From Emergomyces orientalis (lineage: Eukaryota > Ascomycota > Eurotiomycetes > Onygenales > Ajellomycetaceae), in assembly GCA_002110485.1 (NCBI GenBank), contig MOWL01000069.1, positions 248,001 through 312,000 of the forward strand: a DNA stretch of 64,000 bases. Direction: 5' to 3'. Shown here piece after piece: positions 22,857 to 32,727 of the stretch; position 1 is the stretch's first letter; each line of letters starts with the position of its first letter. A program made the translations under genes and the position numbers. Below the pieces are notes generated by a model. The model made no database searches, had not been told where the DNA came from, and saw only the letters and a list, made by a program, of their open reading frames with translations.

Positions 22857-25067
22857 TTAAAAATTGGGTCTCGGTATTCGAGGGGTAGATGTCCGGGGAG
22901 TTCCAATCATGAAATCAAATTCCGGATCAAGACACAAATCCCCATCAGTGACGCCGCTCCAATCAGTTGAGAAATTCAACGGCATGCTGATTCCATGAGG
23001 ATCCCAGCCAACCACATTGCCGTTGGGTGTTATCTGGATGTGAGGTTGGACAGCTGCTTCAGGAGGCGGCATCCCCGACTCACTAACGCCCACTGTGTCA
23101 GCTGGAACAGCAGTCTCGGTCATCGCATCACCATTACTGGCTGGTGGGTAATCATCCGTATCCCGGATTCGACGAATAATTTTCGTGAATAGGAGGAAAA
23201 TCCAGCCGCTCACTGGCCAGGTGCTTTGCAGTTCTCGGAGGGCGATCATGGAAAGCCGTATTTTCACAGATCCCAGTTGTTCGCGTACTGGATCACCAGA
23301 ACAAATGTGTTGCGCGTGCATGGACATGGCCGCGAACAAAGCAGGGATAACGTGTATAGGACACTGGTTTATGGCAGATGAAGATAGTACTTCTTCGATG
23401 ATCCGTACCATTCGATTTGCTGCGTTCATGGCGACCTGGTGAGAGGTTGAGCGGGAGGGTGATGATGGATTTTCAGGTGTTCTTGAGCGGTGGGTCAAAA
23501 TGCGAAACCAACTGGTAAATACAGCTTAGCAAGAGCTCCTTTTTATTTAGGGTAGTAGTGAAGGAGTAAACTTTTGGGCTCACCAATGGGCAATGTGGAG
23601 CATACCAGTCCATACACATTCTCCGCTACGCGACAGGTGAAGCTCTGGTGGTAGTCGCCTTTCCCAGTCTAGCAGCCACTCCTCGCATAGTTGGAGTGTA
23701 TCGGCCTGTGCGGCAAGTGTCTTGTCGTGTGCATTGAACGATTTATCTATTATCCTTTCGACGATTTTCGAGAGCTCACTAAGAAAAAGAACATACAAGA
23801 CATCGACTCTCTCTTGAATACCAAAGATTTCTGGATCTGGAGCTGGTTCTTCCTCAAAGTCCGACTCGTGGAGCTGTTCTACATCGCAATCGCGAAGGCG
23901 GATGTGAACAGGCCTGCCTAACGCCGCAGCTGCGTGTTTGTCCTCAGTGAAAAGCGACCACCAGATCTTCTTCCAGAGTCGCTGGTCCCTTAGACTCATT
24001 CCAGAATTGTGCGTATCCCTATGCATCCCGATTGTCAATGCTAAGCTGATGGAATTCCCAAGCCAATGCCATGTATCTTTCTGATCAGTAGGGCTATTCC
24101 ACCAAAAGCTCATGAGGAAAAGGGATTGGCAGATTGTAAGTTTATCTGATTCGTAGTCCAAATCATATAAAGCCTTTGTTCTCTTGAAGAGAGCCAGTCT
24201 CGCATCATATCTAGACTTAAAACCTGCATCCTTGAGTACTGATACATCGCAATGGCCTGAGCCCATGAACAAGACGGCTTGAAGCAGCAGAAACGAAGGC
24301 GGGTTGGTTGGGTCGGCATAACGGCAAGCGAAATCGCGGCGATCCAGAATTGGGTAATGTTTATGAACATATTTAAAGTAAACCCGAAATAACTCTCTAC
24401 ATATCTTGACATTGGGGATAGAAAATGCATCCTGTCGCTGTAACAAGTCCATCGTCACAGCATCACAATTGCGGCCTTGGTAGGAGGGATTCATCCTTGG
24501 GTGGAGTGGAAGTAAAACATGCCGCTTAGGGACTGGCTGGCTCTTTTTGCTGGTTTCTTGAAGCAAGTACGTGAGATTGAAAGTCTCGCCCAAATAAACT
24601 ACCTGTCCGCCAGGCTTCACCAGGCTGGGCCGTTCAGGCGAACCTCCCGCATTTTCCAGGACCTGTGCATAGAGGGTCTCAGGACCCTCACTGCCAGATC
24701 GGACCCGGTCGTGTGGGGGTATAAATTGCAAGCTGGGCGCTTGGGGGAGGGCACCCTCTCGAGTATTCCTCCTGGTCGGCGACCCATGGTTGAAGGGCGG
24801 AAGTTTCGAATGTATATTTATTCCAGTAGGAGTATCTGAAGTAGAGGGAGGAACACTAGATGCTACTCTTTTCCTGCCCCGCTTCGATTCTATGAGTTGA
24901 CATGACGTTCGCGCCCGCTCACAGTTGGCGCACGGGATCCCTGAGTCCGCCGCGTTGCATTTAACTCGACGGGCATGGCACCGTCGACAGGCAATGGCAC
25001 TTCGTTGCCGAGGCTTGCCACTGCGAGTGACGCCGTTGAGAGGGGAGCTCCTGGTGCTGGCTTCCAT
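22857..25067 (-). CDS. Zn(2)-Cys(6) fungal transcription factor, cutinase-factor-like
   Basis: Exons 25067..23584 and 23511..22857 give 712 residues; the 72-bp intron joins MLHIAH to CWFRILTHRS in phase. ATG 25067 was chosen because it lies just before the DNA-binding domain; the frame is open further upstream but that part is not conserved-looking. The binuclear cluster is Cys27-X2-Cys30-X6-Cys37-X8-Cys46-X2-Cys49-X6-Cys56, followed by basic ESKRGRKR. A fungal_trans domain occupies about 215-450 (PILDRRDF, QSLFLMSFWW, GLGMHR-like IGMHRDTHN, LGRPVHI). The IACRRCHARRVKC pattern and X8 spacing resemble the CTF1/Far group that governs cutinase, lipase and fatty-acid genes in other fungi; that target set is inference. 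A Tc1 element lies 435 bp upstream of the start. Confidence 0.9.
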
Positions 25068-25501
25068 GTCGTTCGGATATCGGATACAGTTGATCGGGAT
25101 ACTGCCAAAACCGACAAAGTGGAGGGGTTTAGCATTGCTTAGGCTTTGAGTTGGTGGAGTGATGATTGCCAGCTTCGTGCAAAGCCAGTTCCGGGGTGTT
25201 GACGCTAATAGGCTATAGAGCATAGTTATTGCCGTGGCCCCAATCATCTCATTGTTCTTCAACGATCTTCCCAGCCCATGCCAAAGTTAGTTAAATACTC
25301 AGCTTGGCCCTTCAATATCTCTAGCCAAAAAAATTTTTATGATGCAAAGCAACCCACAAACCCCTCTGGCACTGGTAACTAGTATCCGCTTTGCTTTTGA
25401 ATGTTCCAGACCATGGCTGCTTCGCCAACTACTGTAGCTTTGGTGAGGACGAACCGTACGCTTCCATCCATGTTCATTAAATGACATATGTTCAGTATGT
25501 A
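25068..25501. promoter_or_regulatory. Promoter region of the Zn2Cys6 gene, up to the transposon edge
   Basis: About 435 bp separate the start codon at 25067 from the Tc1 element. No specific binding site is claimed. The target TA of the element is at 25500-25501, so the insertion cut the original upstream region here. Confidence 0.45.
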
Positions 25502-25548
25502 CAGTAATGGCAAGGAAGTCAACGTACTAAATGGCTCGGCGCCGAGAA
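25502..25548 (+). repeat. Left terminal inverted repeat of the Tc1 element
   Basis: This 47-bp sequence matches the reverse complement of 26811-26857 at 44 positions. It contains GGCAAGGAAGTCAACGTAC and ATGGCTCGGCGC. Confidence 0.93.
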
Positions 25549-25670
25549 TGTAGAGATCAACCACCCCCTTTCTTTTTTATATAAACCCCAACCAGGTATC
25601 TAATATGACTTTGAATATATGATTTGAATAGCTAGATCAATAAGGAATACCTATATACACTTTTTTTCTT

Positions 25671-26743
25671 TTAATATTTTGTTGAGCCACCTCTAGCCTT
25701 GATTACAGCTTTCATTCTCCGTGGTATAGATCTTATCAAGTCCTGTATCTCCTCCTGTGTAATACAATCCCATATCATCTGTAATTCTTTTCTCATCTCT
25801 GCTTCAGAGTGTATTCTATATCTTATCTTTGAGATGCGATGCTTCATAATAGCCCATAAGTTTTCAATAGGATTTTAAATCAGGACTTTGTGCCGGCCAT
25901 TTCATACGATCCATCTGCCATTCATTCCATCTGCCATTCATTCATCTACTCTTTTATCAGCTTAGAGGTATGATATCTGGCCCCATCCTCTGCCCAGAGA
26001 GCAATTCCACGTTTTTCAAGAATGCGAATATAATGAGGATAGCCATGAAGAAGTATAATCTTGATATACTCCTTGGAATTCATCCGAATATGTGATGGTA
26101 TGAAAACAAGCTTTGATTTATAATCCCAGCTTATAGCAGCCCATACACTCACTGATGTACGGCCAGATTTGAAGGTAGGAAGGAGATATCTACTCTCAAA
26201 TCCCATACCTTTCGGCCGGCGTACATACTGGCTTGATATATCCAATCCAACCTCAAATATCGCCTCATCAGAATAGCTAACACAAGCATTATCATCATCA
26301 TCCCAATTCCTGTGTTGTATACCAAAGGCTCTTCGAATTTCTTTGTGTATAGGCTTTAAATAGGGCTTTTTTCGAGGTTTGAAGGCATATCGTTCATTCT
26401 TATGAAGATATTGTCTAGCAGTGTATCGGGAAAGGTGATGACCCGATTTGAAAGGTGTGAGGAAGTTGGATAGAGGATGGAACGGATTCTTATCCACTGA
26501 GAGAATAAGATGGCGTTGATCATGAGCAGAGAGCTTAGGAGGCCTTCCTGTACGTTTTTTAGGGCTTATTTCCTGCTTCTTCCTGCGTTTTTCACGGTAG
26601 ATAATGGAGGATATGGTTGAGCGGGGCAGCTCCAAAATCTGAGCAATGGATAGAAATGAGTATTCCCGCTCATGAAGACTTAAAATAGTATTGATAATAA
26701 CTGGAGAGTGTTCCTTACGCAATGTTCTAGGTTTGGAGGGCAT
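25671..26743 (-). pseudogene. Broken Tc1-family transposase
   Basis: ATG 26743 (MPSKPRTLRKEHS) is the first in-frame Met. HTH segments come first (FLSIAQILELPRSTISSII, then KKRTGRPPKLS). The DDE core follows: first Asp in VSYSDEAIFEVG, second in ALWAEDGARYHTS, and the third acidic residue in PIENLWAIMKHR. The frame stops with TAG at 25946-25948 after SKLIKE. A short tandem duplication of GAATGGCAGATG-like sequence follows, and an extra A in the SPDLNPIENLW region (near 25876) shifts the frame again. The natural end would be the TAA at 25671. With these lesions no full transposase can be made from this copy. Confidence 0.87.
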
Positions 26744-26810
26744 ATTTTGGCTCACAGGGTGGATGTTGGATGGTGGAGGAATCAAGGAAGAAGAAGGGGC
26801 ATATGAGGGG

Positions 26811-26857
26811 TTCTCAGCGCCGAGCCATTTTGTACGTTGACTTCCTTGCCACTACTG
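26811..26857 (-). repeat. Right terminal inverted repeat of the Tc1 element
   Basis: This is the inverted partner of 25502-25548; mismatches are at TIR positions 6, 27 and 42. A TA follows directly. Confidence 0.93.
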
Positions 26858-27120
26858 TACGTACAGCACAGTCAACATCTCGCCCTTGCAGGAAGCCAAA
26901 GCAGCCAGCGAAGAAATACATGGAGAAAAATAAAATGGAAAAGTGTAACAGAAAGGAAAGGAATCAGTATCATAATACAGTTGCGGATATATAATAATGC
27001 CCATTTAACCACTTATACTACCTATATAAAATCATGCAAATCCATGTGACCACCAGTATTTGGGAATGAATTTAAACTGGCATCATGCGAACCAGAAGGC
27101 AAAGACAACCTGAGGGACCC

Positions 27121-27141
27121 TTTTTTTTTTTTTTTTTTTTT
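27121..27141 (+). repeat. Poly-T tract, 21 bp
   Basis: A pure run of T after GGGACCC, in non-coding sequence beyond the transposon. It could be the tail of an old retro-inserted sequence on the minus strand, but no target duplication was checked. Confidence 0.6.
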
Positions 27142-27148
27142 GGTGGCT

Positions 27149-28020
27149 TCATTCAAATTCGCACTGTGCCATATACAAAAATGACGGAGTGAAAACCAGC
27201 AGGAGTCGTGGGAAGGAATGACAAAAGTGAGGGGCTCTCACAATCTGCATATAGCTACAGGAATCATCCAGATAAATTCCTTTTATAGCGATGCTGACGG
27301 CGTACGTGGTGCTTTCGACCCACCAGTTGACGATATAATCGTCCTGTGATCTCCTCCCTTCGATGACTTCTGCAAAAGATAAGTTCACTTAAGGGGTCAA
27401 AACCAAGAATGTTTCCATCTTCACTAGCGGAAGCCTCCAGCCAGAGTTTGCCAATGGTTTGCCAGTCGAGTTGAATAGCGACAAGGCCCTCCTTTCCGGG
27501 TCCGGGCATAAAAGGCGGGCAACACATCAAACAAAAAACTTTCTTGATGAACTTTCACTCTTTCTCAAGCACCTCCTTGGTTTTTCCAACAATGGTCCCC
27601 GCAACGAATACATTACTAGTGAATATTTGGTTTGTCAAGGCCCCTCCATTAAAGAATCAAATATCAGAGAACTTGTCACCTGCAATGATTTCAGGGAGAA
27701 TTTACGGGACTTAGGGCCGGAGATATCTGCTGAATAGGTCGCAATGGCCTGATTCATATCCGGTGAGCTTATGGACGGCCTGGTATGCGAGCACAGAGGC
27801 TCGACGACGGTGGTAAAGGCCGATACAGGGGCTTTCCACACATCTGGGAGATAGAGTCCTCCACAACAGGGCATACTCCCGCCACAATCCTTGGTAGATG
27901 GAAAGGCTCCAAGATCCAACTTGGAACCAGTGCCAAAATTGTTGCTTCCTCCTTCCTCCTTTCAGGGCCCAGAACCAGAACAAATCTGAGCTTGAATCCA
28001 TATGGACATTCGCCATTGAT
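27149..28020 (-). pseudogene. Possible relic of an unidentified gene
   Basis: On the minus strand protein-like stretches alternate between frames: CPYGFKLRFVLVLGPERR and ILALVPSWILEPFHLPR, then VWKAPVSAFTTVVEPLCSH and MNQAIATYSADISGPKSRKF, then VAIQLDWQTIGKLWLEAS, then DDYIVNWWVESTTYAVSIAI and GIYLDDSCSYM. Each stretch is ended by stops or frame changes. The runs look too rich in conserved-type residues (Trp, Cys, Gly) to be random, yet I cannot name the family. Treat as a candidate decayed gene; chance open frames remain possible. Confidence 0.35.
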
Positions 28021-29513
28021 GAATCTGCTAGCTCAGGTTTGTAATTGGCTGGATTATGGCATGGAAAGCCTCAGGCGCGTTGCCATGAAAACTAATTACT
28101 TCCTGCAAGAAAAATATCAGGGGCTCCAACTGCGAAACGGCTCCCTCTTTCTGGCCTGGCCCAGTGAAAAAGTTGTGTCTGTAGGTTATTCTGTAACTCC
28201 GCAGTCATGGAAACACAGTAATAAGTAAGTGTAGGGGGATGTGTAATTTTCATCTCTATTATTCATGCCTTAAAATCATAAAATTAATAGGCCTGAAAAC
28301 TTTAGTTTCCCCCCAGGCTTAGCGTTGTTCAGCTGCTCGCCAAACCTCGGAAGCTAGTTTATGCTTAACTAAACTACCTTGTCACAGAGGGTTTCTTTGC
28401 TTCACGATATAATTGCAAGGGGTTCCTAAATTAAGGCTATGCAGGTCATCATGAGCAGAGGAGCGATGCGCCAGATGGAACGAAAAACTCTAACCAGCCT
28501 TTCTCAAAGCAGTCGTTTTGCTACTACGCTACTACTTCGGATTCCAATGGCCAACTGCAGGTGTCGTCTGAGTTATGGTGGGAAGAATAACAACGACCAG
28601 AACGTCGGCAGATGATCCATATTTGATAAACCCCTGAGCTTCAACTGTATGTAATGTTCTGTAAAATGGGCTGTGATTATCTACGTACCTCACTTTGTCC
28701 CCTTACGTCATCCTTTAGTAGCATGGATGGATCCCATCATATGCCAAATCGACTGCTGCGAATCTGGAGGGCCCTCTATTATTATTATTATTATTGCTCT
28801 GAAGTGCTCTTCCCCGCGCCTGGACCTCGGTCCTTTGGCTCGGGTAAATTGTTTCGTCCGCCGCCCGCGCGACAAGGTGTTTCGGTAATACGGGATACTG
28901 GCACTCGTAATTAATTTTGTCTACATTTATTCAGAAGAGTGGACACCCATCGAAAAGGCTGCATGTACCTCTAAAAATGTCACTGTTTATGCATATAATT
29001 ATATTGTATTCAGATATATCATTACAATTAATTCCTACCTACTCCGTAGGTATTATCATATACTCGCTATTGCTAGAGTAACTAATACAACAAATGTTGG
29101 TCAGCCCAGCCGTATTCGTATTCGGCGCCAGAATATATTACCATTACAATACATATCTAATTAGGGTGGCTTTTCTTTTTTTTTTCGCCCCCCCTGGACC
29201 CGCCGAGCTCTTCCCCACAAAACCCAAGCTAGCTCTGTATCAAACTTCTGCGGATTCCCGAGGATGGAGAACAAATCATGCTCTAACGACTCCACGAAGC
29301 TTGTGCTCGAGAGATTATATAGCCAATTCCATGTCCGCTCTGTGCACCCGCCTACTATCGTCATCAGCAGGACACATCGTTTTATGTCTCTGATCCCGCT
29401 TTACCAAGGAGACTATCGATCCTTCAATAACTACTAGTACCTCTGGCTCTCTAAAACGTCCTCCGTCCCCTCTTTATTTGACATATGAGTCTACGCCGAA
29501 ACCCGTTTCCATC
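28021..29513. other. Intergenic stretch with short simple repeats
   Basis: No gene is supported. It contains a (TAT)n run at 28777-28795, an AT-rich block at about 28970-29100, and a TACTCCGTA word at 29040-29048. The last 250 bp are the likely promoter and leader of the aldehyde dehydrogenase gene. Confidence 0.4.
28777..28795 (+). repeat. (TAT)6 microsatellite
   Basis: Six tandem TAT units in intergenic sequence, ending at a G. It is perfect, so it is probably polymorphic. Confidence 0.8.
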
Positions 29514-31398
29514 ATGGCCACAGTCGACCTTCCAACTCTCCAGTTCACCCCCGTGGAGGAAATCCCTGGAAAGGTCAAGAGGGTGCGCACTACTTTCTTC
29601 CAACACAAAACGCGCCCTCTCGAGTTCCGGATTCAACAACTGCGAAAGCTATATTGGGCGTGAGTGTTGTTATCCCGTTTCTTTTTCTTCCTCTGCTTTT
29701 AATTTTTTATCTTTTCTACATCTCCTTGCTAATTCGTCCCTGTCAAATAAAATATACTACAGCCTGAAAGATCGTGAACATCTAGTCGCGGAAGCCCTCG
29801 CTCGGGATTTAGGGAAGCCAAAATATGAAGCCTATGTATCAGAAATCGGCATGGTTGAAAATGACATCGTCTTCGTGCAAAAGAACGTGGCCAAATGGGC
29901 CAAGGATGAGAAAGCACAGGATATCGATCTGACCTTTTCGTTGATGAAGCCAATAATCAGAAAGGACCCCTTGGGCTGTGTCCTTGTAATTGGGTGAGTT
30001 ATAAATAAAGAATACATCTCCAGCCTTCACTAAGAAACTCGTTTCAAAATATGAATTGATAACGAATGAACAACCCCTAACTTATTATACAGAGCCTTTA
30101 ACGTTCCGTTTGGTCTCACTCTTGGCCCATTGATCGGTGCCATCGCTGCTGGAAATACCGTCGTGGTTAAACCCAGCGAAACATCCCCCCACTGCGCCGC
30201 TGTCCTACAGGAAATCATTGAAGCTGCTTTCGATCCAGATGTTGTGAGCGTCGTCCAAGGAGGAGTTACCGAAACACAGGCTCTTCTGGCTGAGCGCTGG
30301 GACAAAATCTGTTTTACCGGCAGCGCAAACGTCGGTCGCATTGTTGCCAAAGCTGCCGCTCCCAACCTGACCCCGGTTCTACTCGAGCTTGGTGGCCGCA
30401 ACCCAGCATTCGTCACCAAGAAAGCAGACGTGAGGCTGGCCGCAAGACGGCTTTTGTGGGGTAAAACCTTCAACGCCGGCCAAATTTGCCTGTCCCAAAA
30501 CTACATCCTTGTGGATAAAGAGGTGGTGTCGCAACTGGTGACGGAGTTTGGCAAGGCGTGGAAGGAATACTACCCGGATGGTGTGAAAGCGTCCCCGGAC
30601 TACTGCCGTATCGTCAATGATACCGCTTTCCGCCGGATTAAAGGCATAATTGATAGCACAAAGGGCAAGATTTTGCTCGGGGGCACAATGGATGAGAAAG
30701 AGCGTTTTATCGAACCGACTTTGGTCCAGGTCGATTCCGTGGACGATCCACTCATTCGCCAGGAGACCTTCGGCCCAGTAATTACGATTTTGCCTGTAGG
30801 TGATCTTGACGAGGCCATCAGGATTGCAAATGATGTCGATGGCACTCCGTTAGCCCTTTACCCTTTCGGAACGAAACAAGAGGTTGAAAAAGGTTCGCAA
30901 TTTTTTCCCTTTTTATGTCTTTTTCGTTTTTCTTTTTTTCGATATTTTCTTTTTGTAGCGATCCAGCTTTCCTTTCCCCAAATTCCAAAACTATAACTAA
31001 CACCAAAAAAACCCCCCACAGTCCTCTCCTCCGTCCGTTCCGGGGGTGCCACAATCAACGACTCCTTCATGCACGCCAGCATTCCGACCTTACCCTTCGG
31101 CGGTGTCGGCGAGAGCGGAAGCGGTGCCTACCATGGACGAAGCAGCTTCGATGCTTTCGTGCACCGACGGTCGATCGCCGCCACACCAGGGTGGGTGGAG
31201 CGGGCACTCTCCGTTCGATACCCACCATATGCTGGCAAGTTGCAGAGGACTCTCAGGTCCGGCGCGGTGGCGCCCAATTTCGACAGGAGCGGGAAGACGA
31301 CTACCAGCCTTTTGGGTTGGATAGTCTGGTTCGTTACGTTTGGTGGAGGGGCTAATAAGTCGGGAGCAAGTCGTGCGGCTGTTGCAGCTATTGGTTAG
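29514..31398 (+). CDS. Fatty aldehyde dehydrogenase (Hfd1-like, NAD(P)-dependent)
   Basis: Four exons, 29514..29659, 29763..29993, 30093..30892 and 31022..31398, give 517 residues; introns are 103, 99 and 129 bp and all join in phase (YWALKDREH, VLVIGAFNVP, KVLSSVRSGG). It is a class-3-type aldehyde dehydrogenase: general base Glu224 in LLELGGRNP, nucleophile Cys258 in NAGQICLSQNY, the usual 34 residues apart; coenzyme-site run LTLGPLIGAIAAGNTVVVKP and tail motif FGGVGESGSGAYHG. The C-terminus has a hydrophobic segment (LLGWIVWFVTFGGG) typical of tail-anchored ER or mitochondrial FALDH/Hfd1. These enzymes oxidise long-chain aldehydes such as hexadecenal from sphingolipid breakdown to acids. 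The stop codon overlaps a good donor (GTTAGT), so an alternative C-terminus is possible. Confidence 0.93.
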
Positions 31399-31984
31399 TG
31401 CACACTCTCTTTTTTTTTCTCCTTTTCTTTTCGGTTCTTCTTGCCTCCTGGTTTCCCTTTTCGTTCTTTATATAACCTCATTCCACGATCTCCCCTGATT
31501 TAATATGTCCGAACTCTTACCATGTGTATGCAACCTGCTGCATTCTCCAAAATAGACTCGAAGCCGAATGCCTCGTCTTAAGAAATAATACCAAATCCCC
31601 CTCCCGATGTTTATCCCCCAAGTGGTTTATCTCCCCCCAAAACCCCCAATTTACTTACCCTTTCCCTTAATCCCCTCATTCCAATCTCCCCTCCCTTGTT
31701 TTAATACCCATCTTATACCTCTTCTACACTCTGGTCTTTTCTCAATCTTTACCACACCTCTTTATTTTTCTTTTGTTTAAATATACCCAAAATTACGCAC
31801 ACCGGCACCTCGGGCACACAATTGATTTTTTTCTCCTTTACCCTCTACCAACCACAGTAACCTTTACTAACAATACTTTTCTTTCCGTCGCATTAAAAAA
31901 ATGTAGCCGCCATCGCTTTAAACTACTACATCAAACGCGGAGCCAAGCTCTAAAGAAACAAAGAAAAATTTGGACCATATAAAC

Positions 31985-32018
<34 letters not shown>

Positions 32019-32727
32019 GACAGGAAATTTCCCCGCTCCCAAAATCAAAATCCAACTGGTTATCTTGATGTATAATGTGTTTTTATTATGTTTATTGACT
32101 ATCACTGTTGGTTTTCTACGCCTTTGGAAACTTGGTCTATGGGCATCTTCTTCCCCTCGGCCCCCCTACTTTTCTTTTCCTTTTTTTTTCCTCTTTTTTT
32201 GTTTTCCTCATCAATTTTTACGTTTCTCCGTGCTTCTCTATGTTTTACCACGTAGACGGTTCCATTATAATCTGTGTCCCTATTTCTTTGTTTGTTTGGC
32301 TAGTCTATATATACGTACATGTTTGTACTGTACATAATTGTTGAATGGATTGTGAAACGAATTTGAAAGCGGCGGGAAAGCAAATGGGAAATCCCTCCCA
32401 CCTCTTCTTTTGGAGTATTTATTGTTTATTTCAATGTGCGCGCGCGTGTGGGCGGAATGTCACATCTAATGGTATTCTTGTACATATGAGCCGAAGGGGA
32501 GCCAATATTACCCCTCTAACAATAAATAGGCGGGTAGATGAAATTGTCATGGCGTACGGTTCGATATCTGAGCCAAATTAAAACAAACAAAATTAGCCAT
32601 TAAAAAAAATCAAATCAAATCAAATCGCTCCGCCGCCCTATTCATGATTCGTGAATCTAATAAATGAAAATTTTAAATCCCACCCCATTTTCACACCACC
32701 ACCACCCTCCCTCCTTTACTTCCCTTA
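31399..32727. other. 3' regions of two convergent genes, pyrimidine-rich, with poly-A tract
   Basis: The gap between the convergent aldehyde dehydrogenase and AP-3 mu genes. The first 600 bp are strongly C/T-rich. A 30-bp A run lies at 31986-32015, and further T-rich runs at 32160-32230. No gene is seen. Confidence 0.5.
31986..32015 (+). repeat. Poly-A tract, 30 bp
   Basis: An uninterrupted A run in the 3' region of the aldehyde dehydrogenase gene. No retroposed sequence is recognised next to it. Confidence 0.85.

Larger units (their letters stand above)
25502..26857 (-). mobile_element. Tc1/mariner DNA transposon, 1356 bp, TA-flanked
   Basis: The element starts CAGTAATGGCAAGGAAGTC and ends with the inverted counterpart GACTTCCTTGCCACTACTG. 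The terminal inverted repeats are 47 bp with three mismatches (25502-25548 against 26811-26857). TA dinucleotides flank both sides (25500-25501 and 26858-26859), the target duplication of this superfamily. Inside, on the minus strand, is one transposase reading frame with a paired HTH region and DDE residues. Size, TIR length and TA sites all fit a fungal Tc1-like element. The ends look fresh while the transposase is broken, so the copy could be moved only by a transposase made elsewhere. Confidence 0.93.

Noticed and set aside
26770..27049. Small plus-strand frames at the right transposon edge
   Set aside because: They overlap the terminal inverted repeat and flank and have no family signal.
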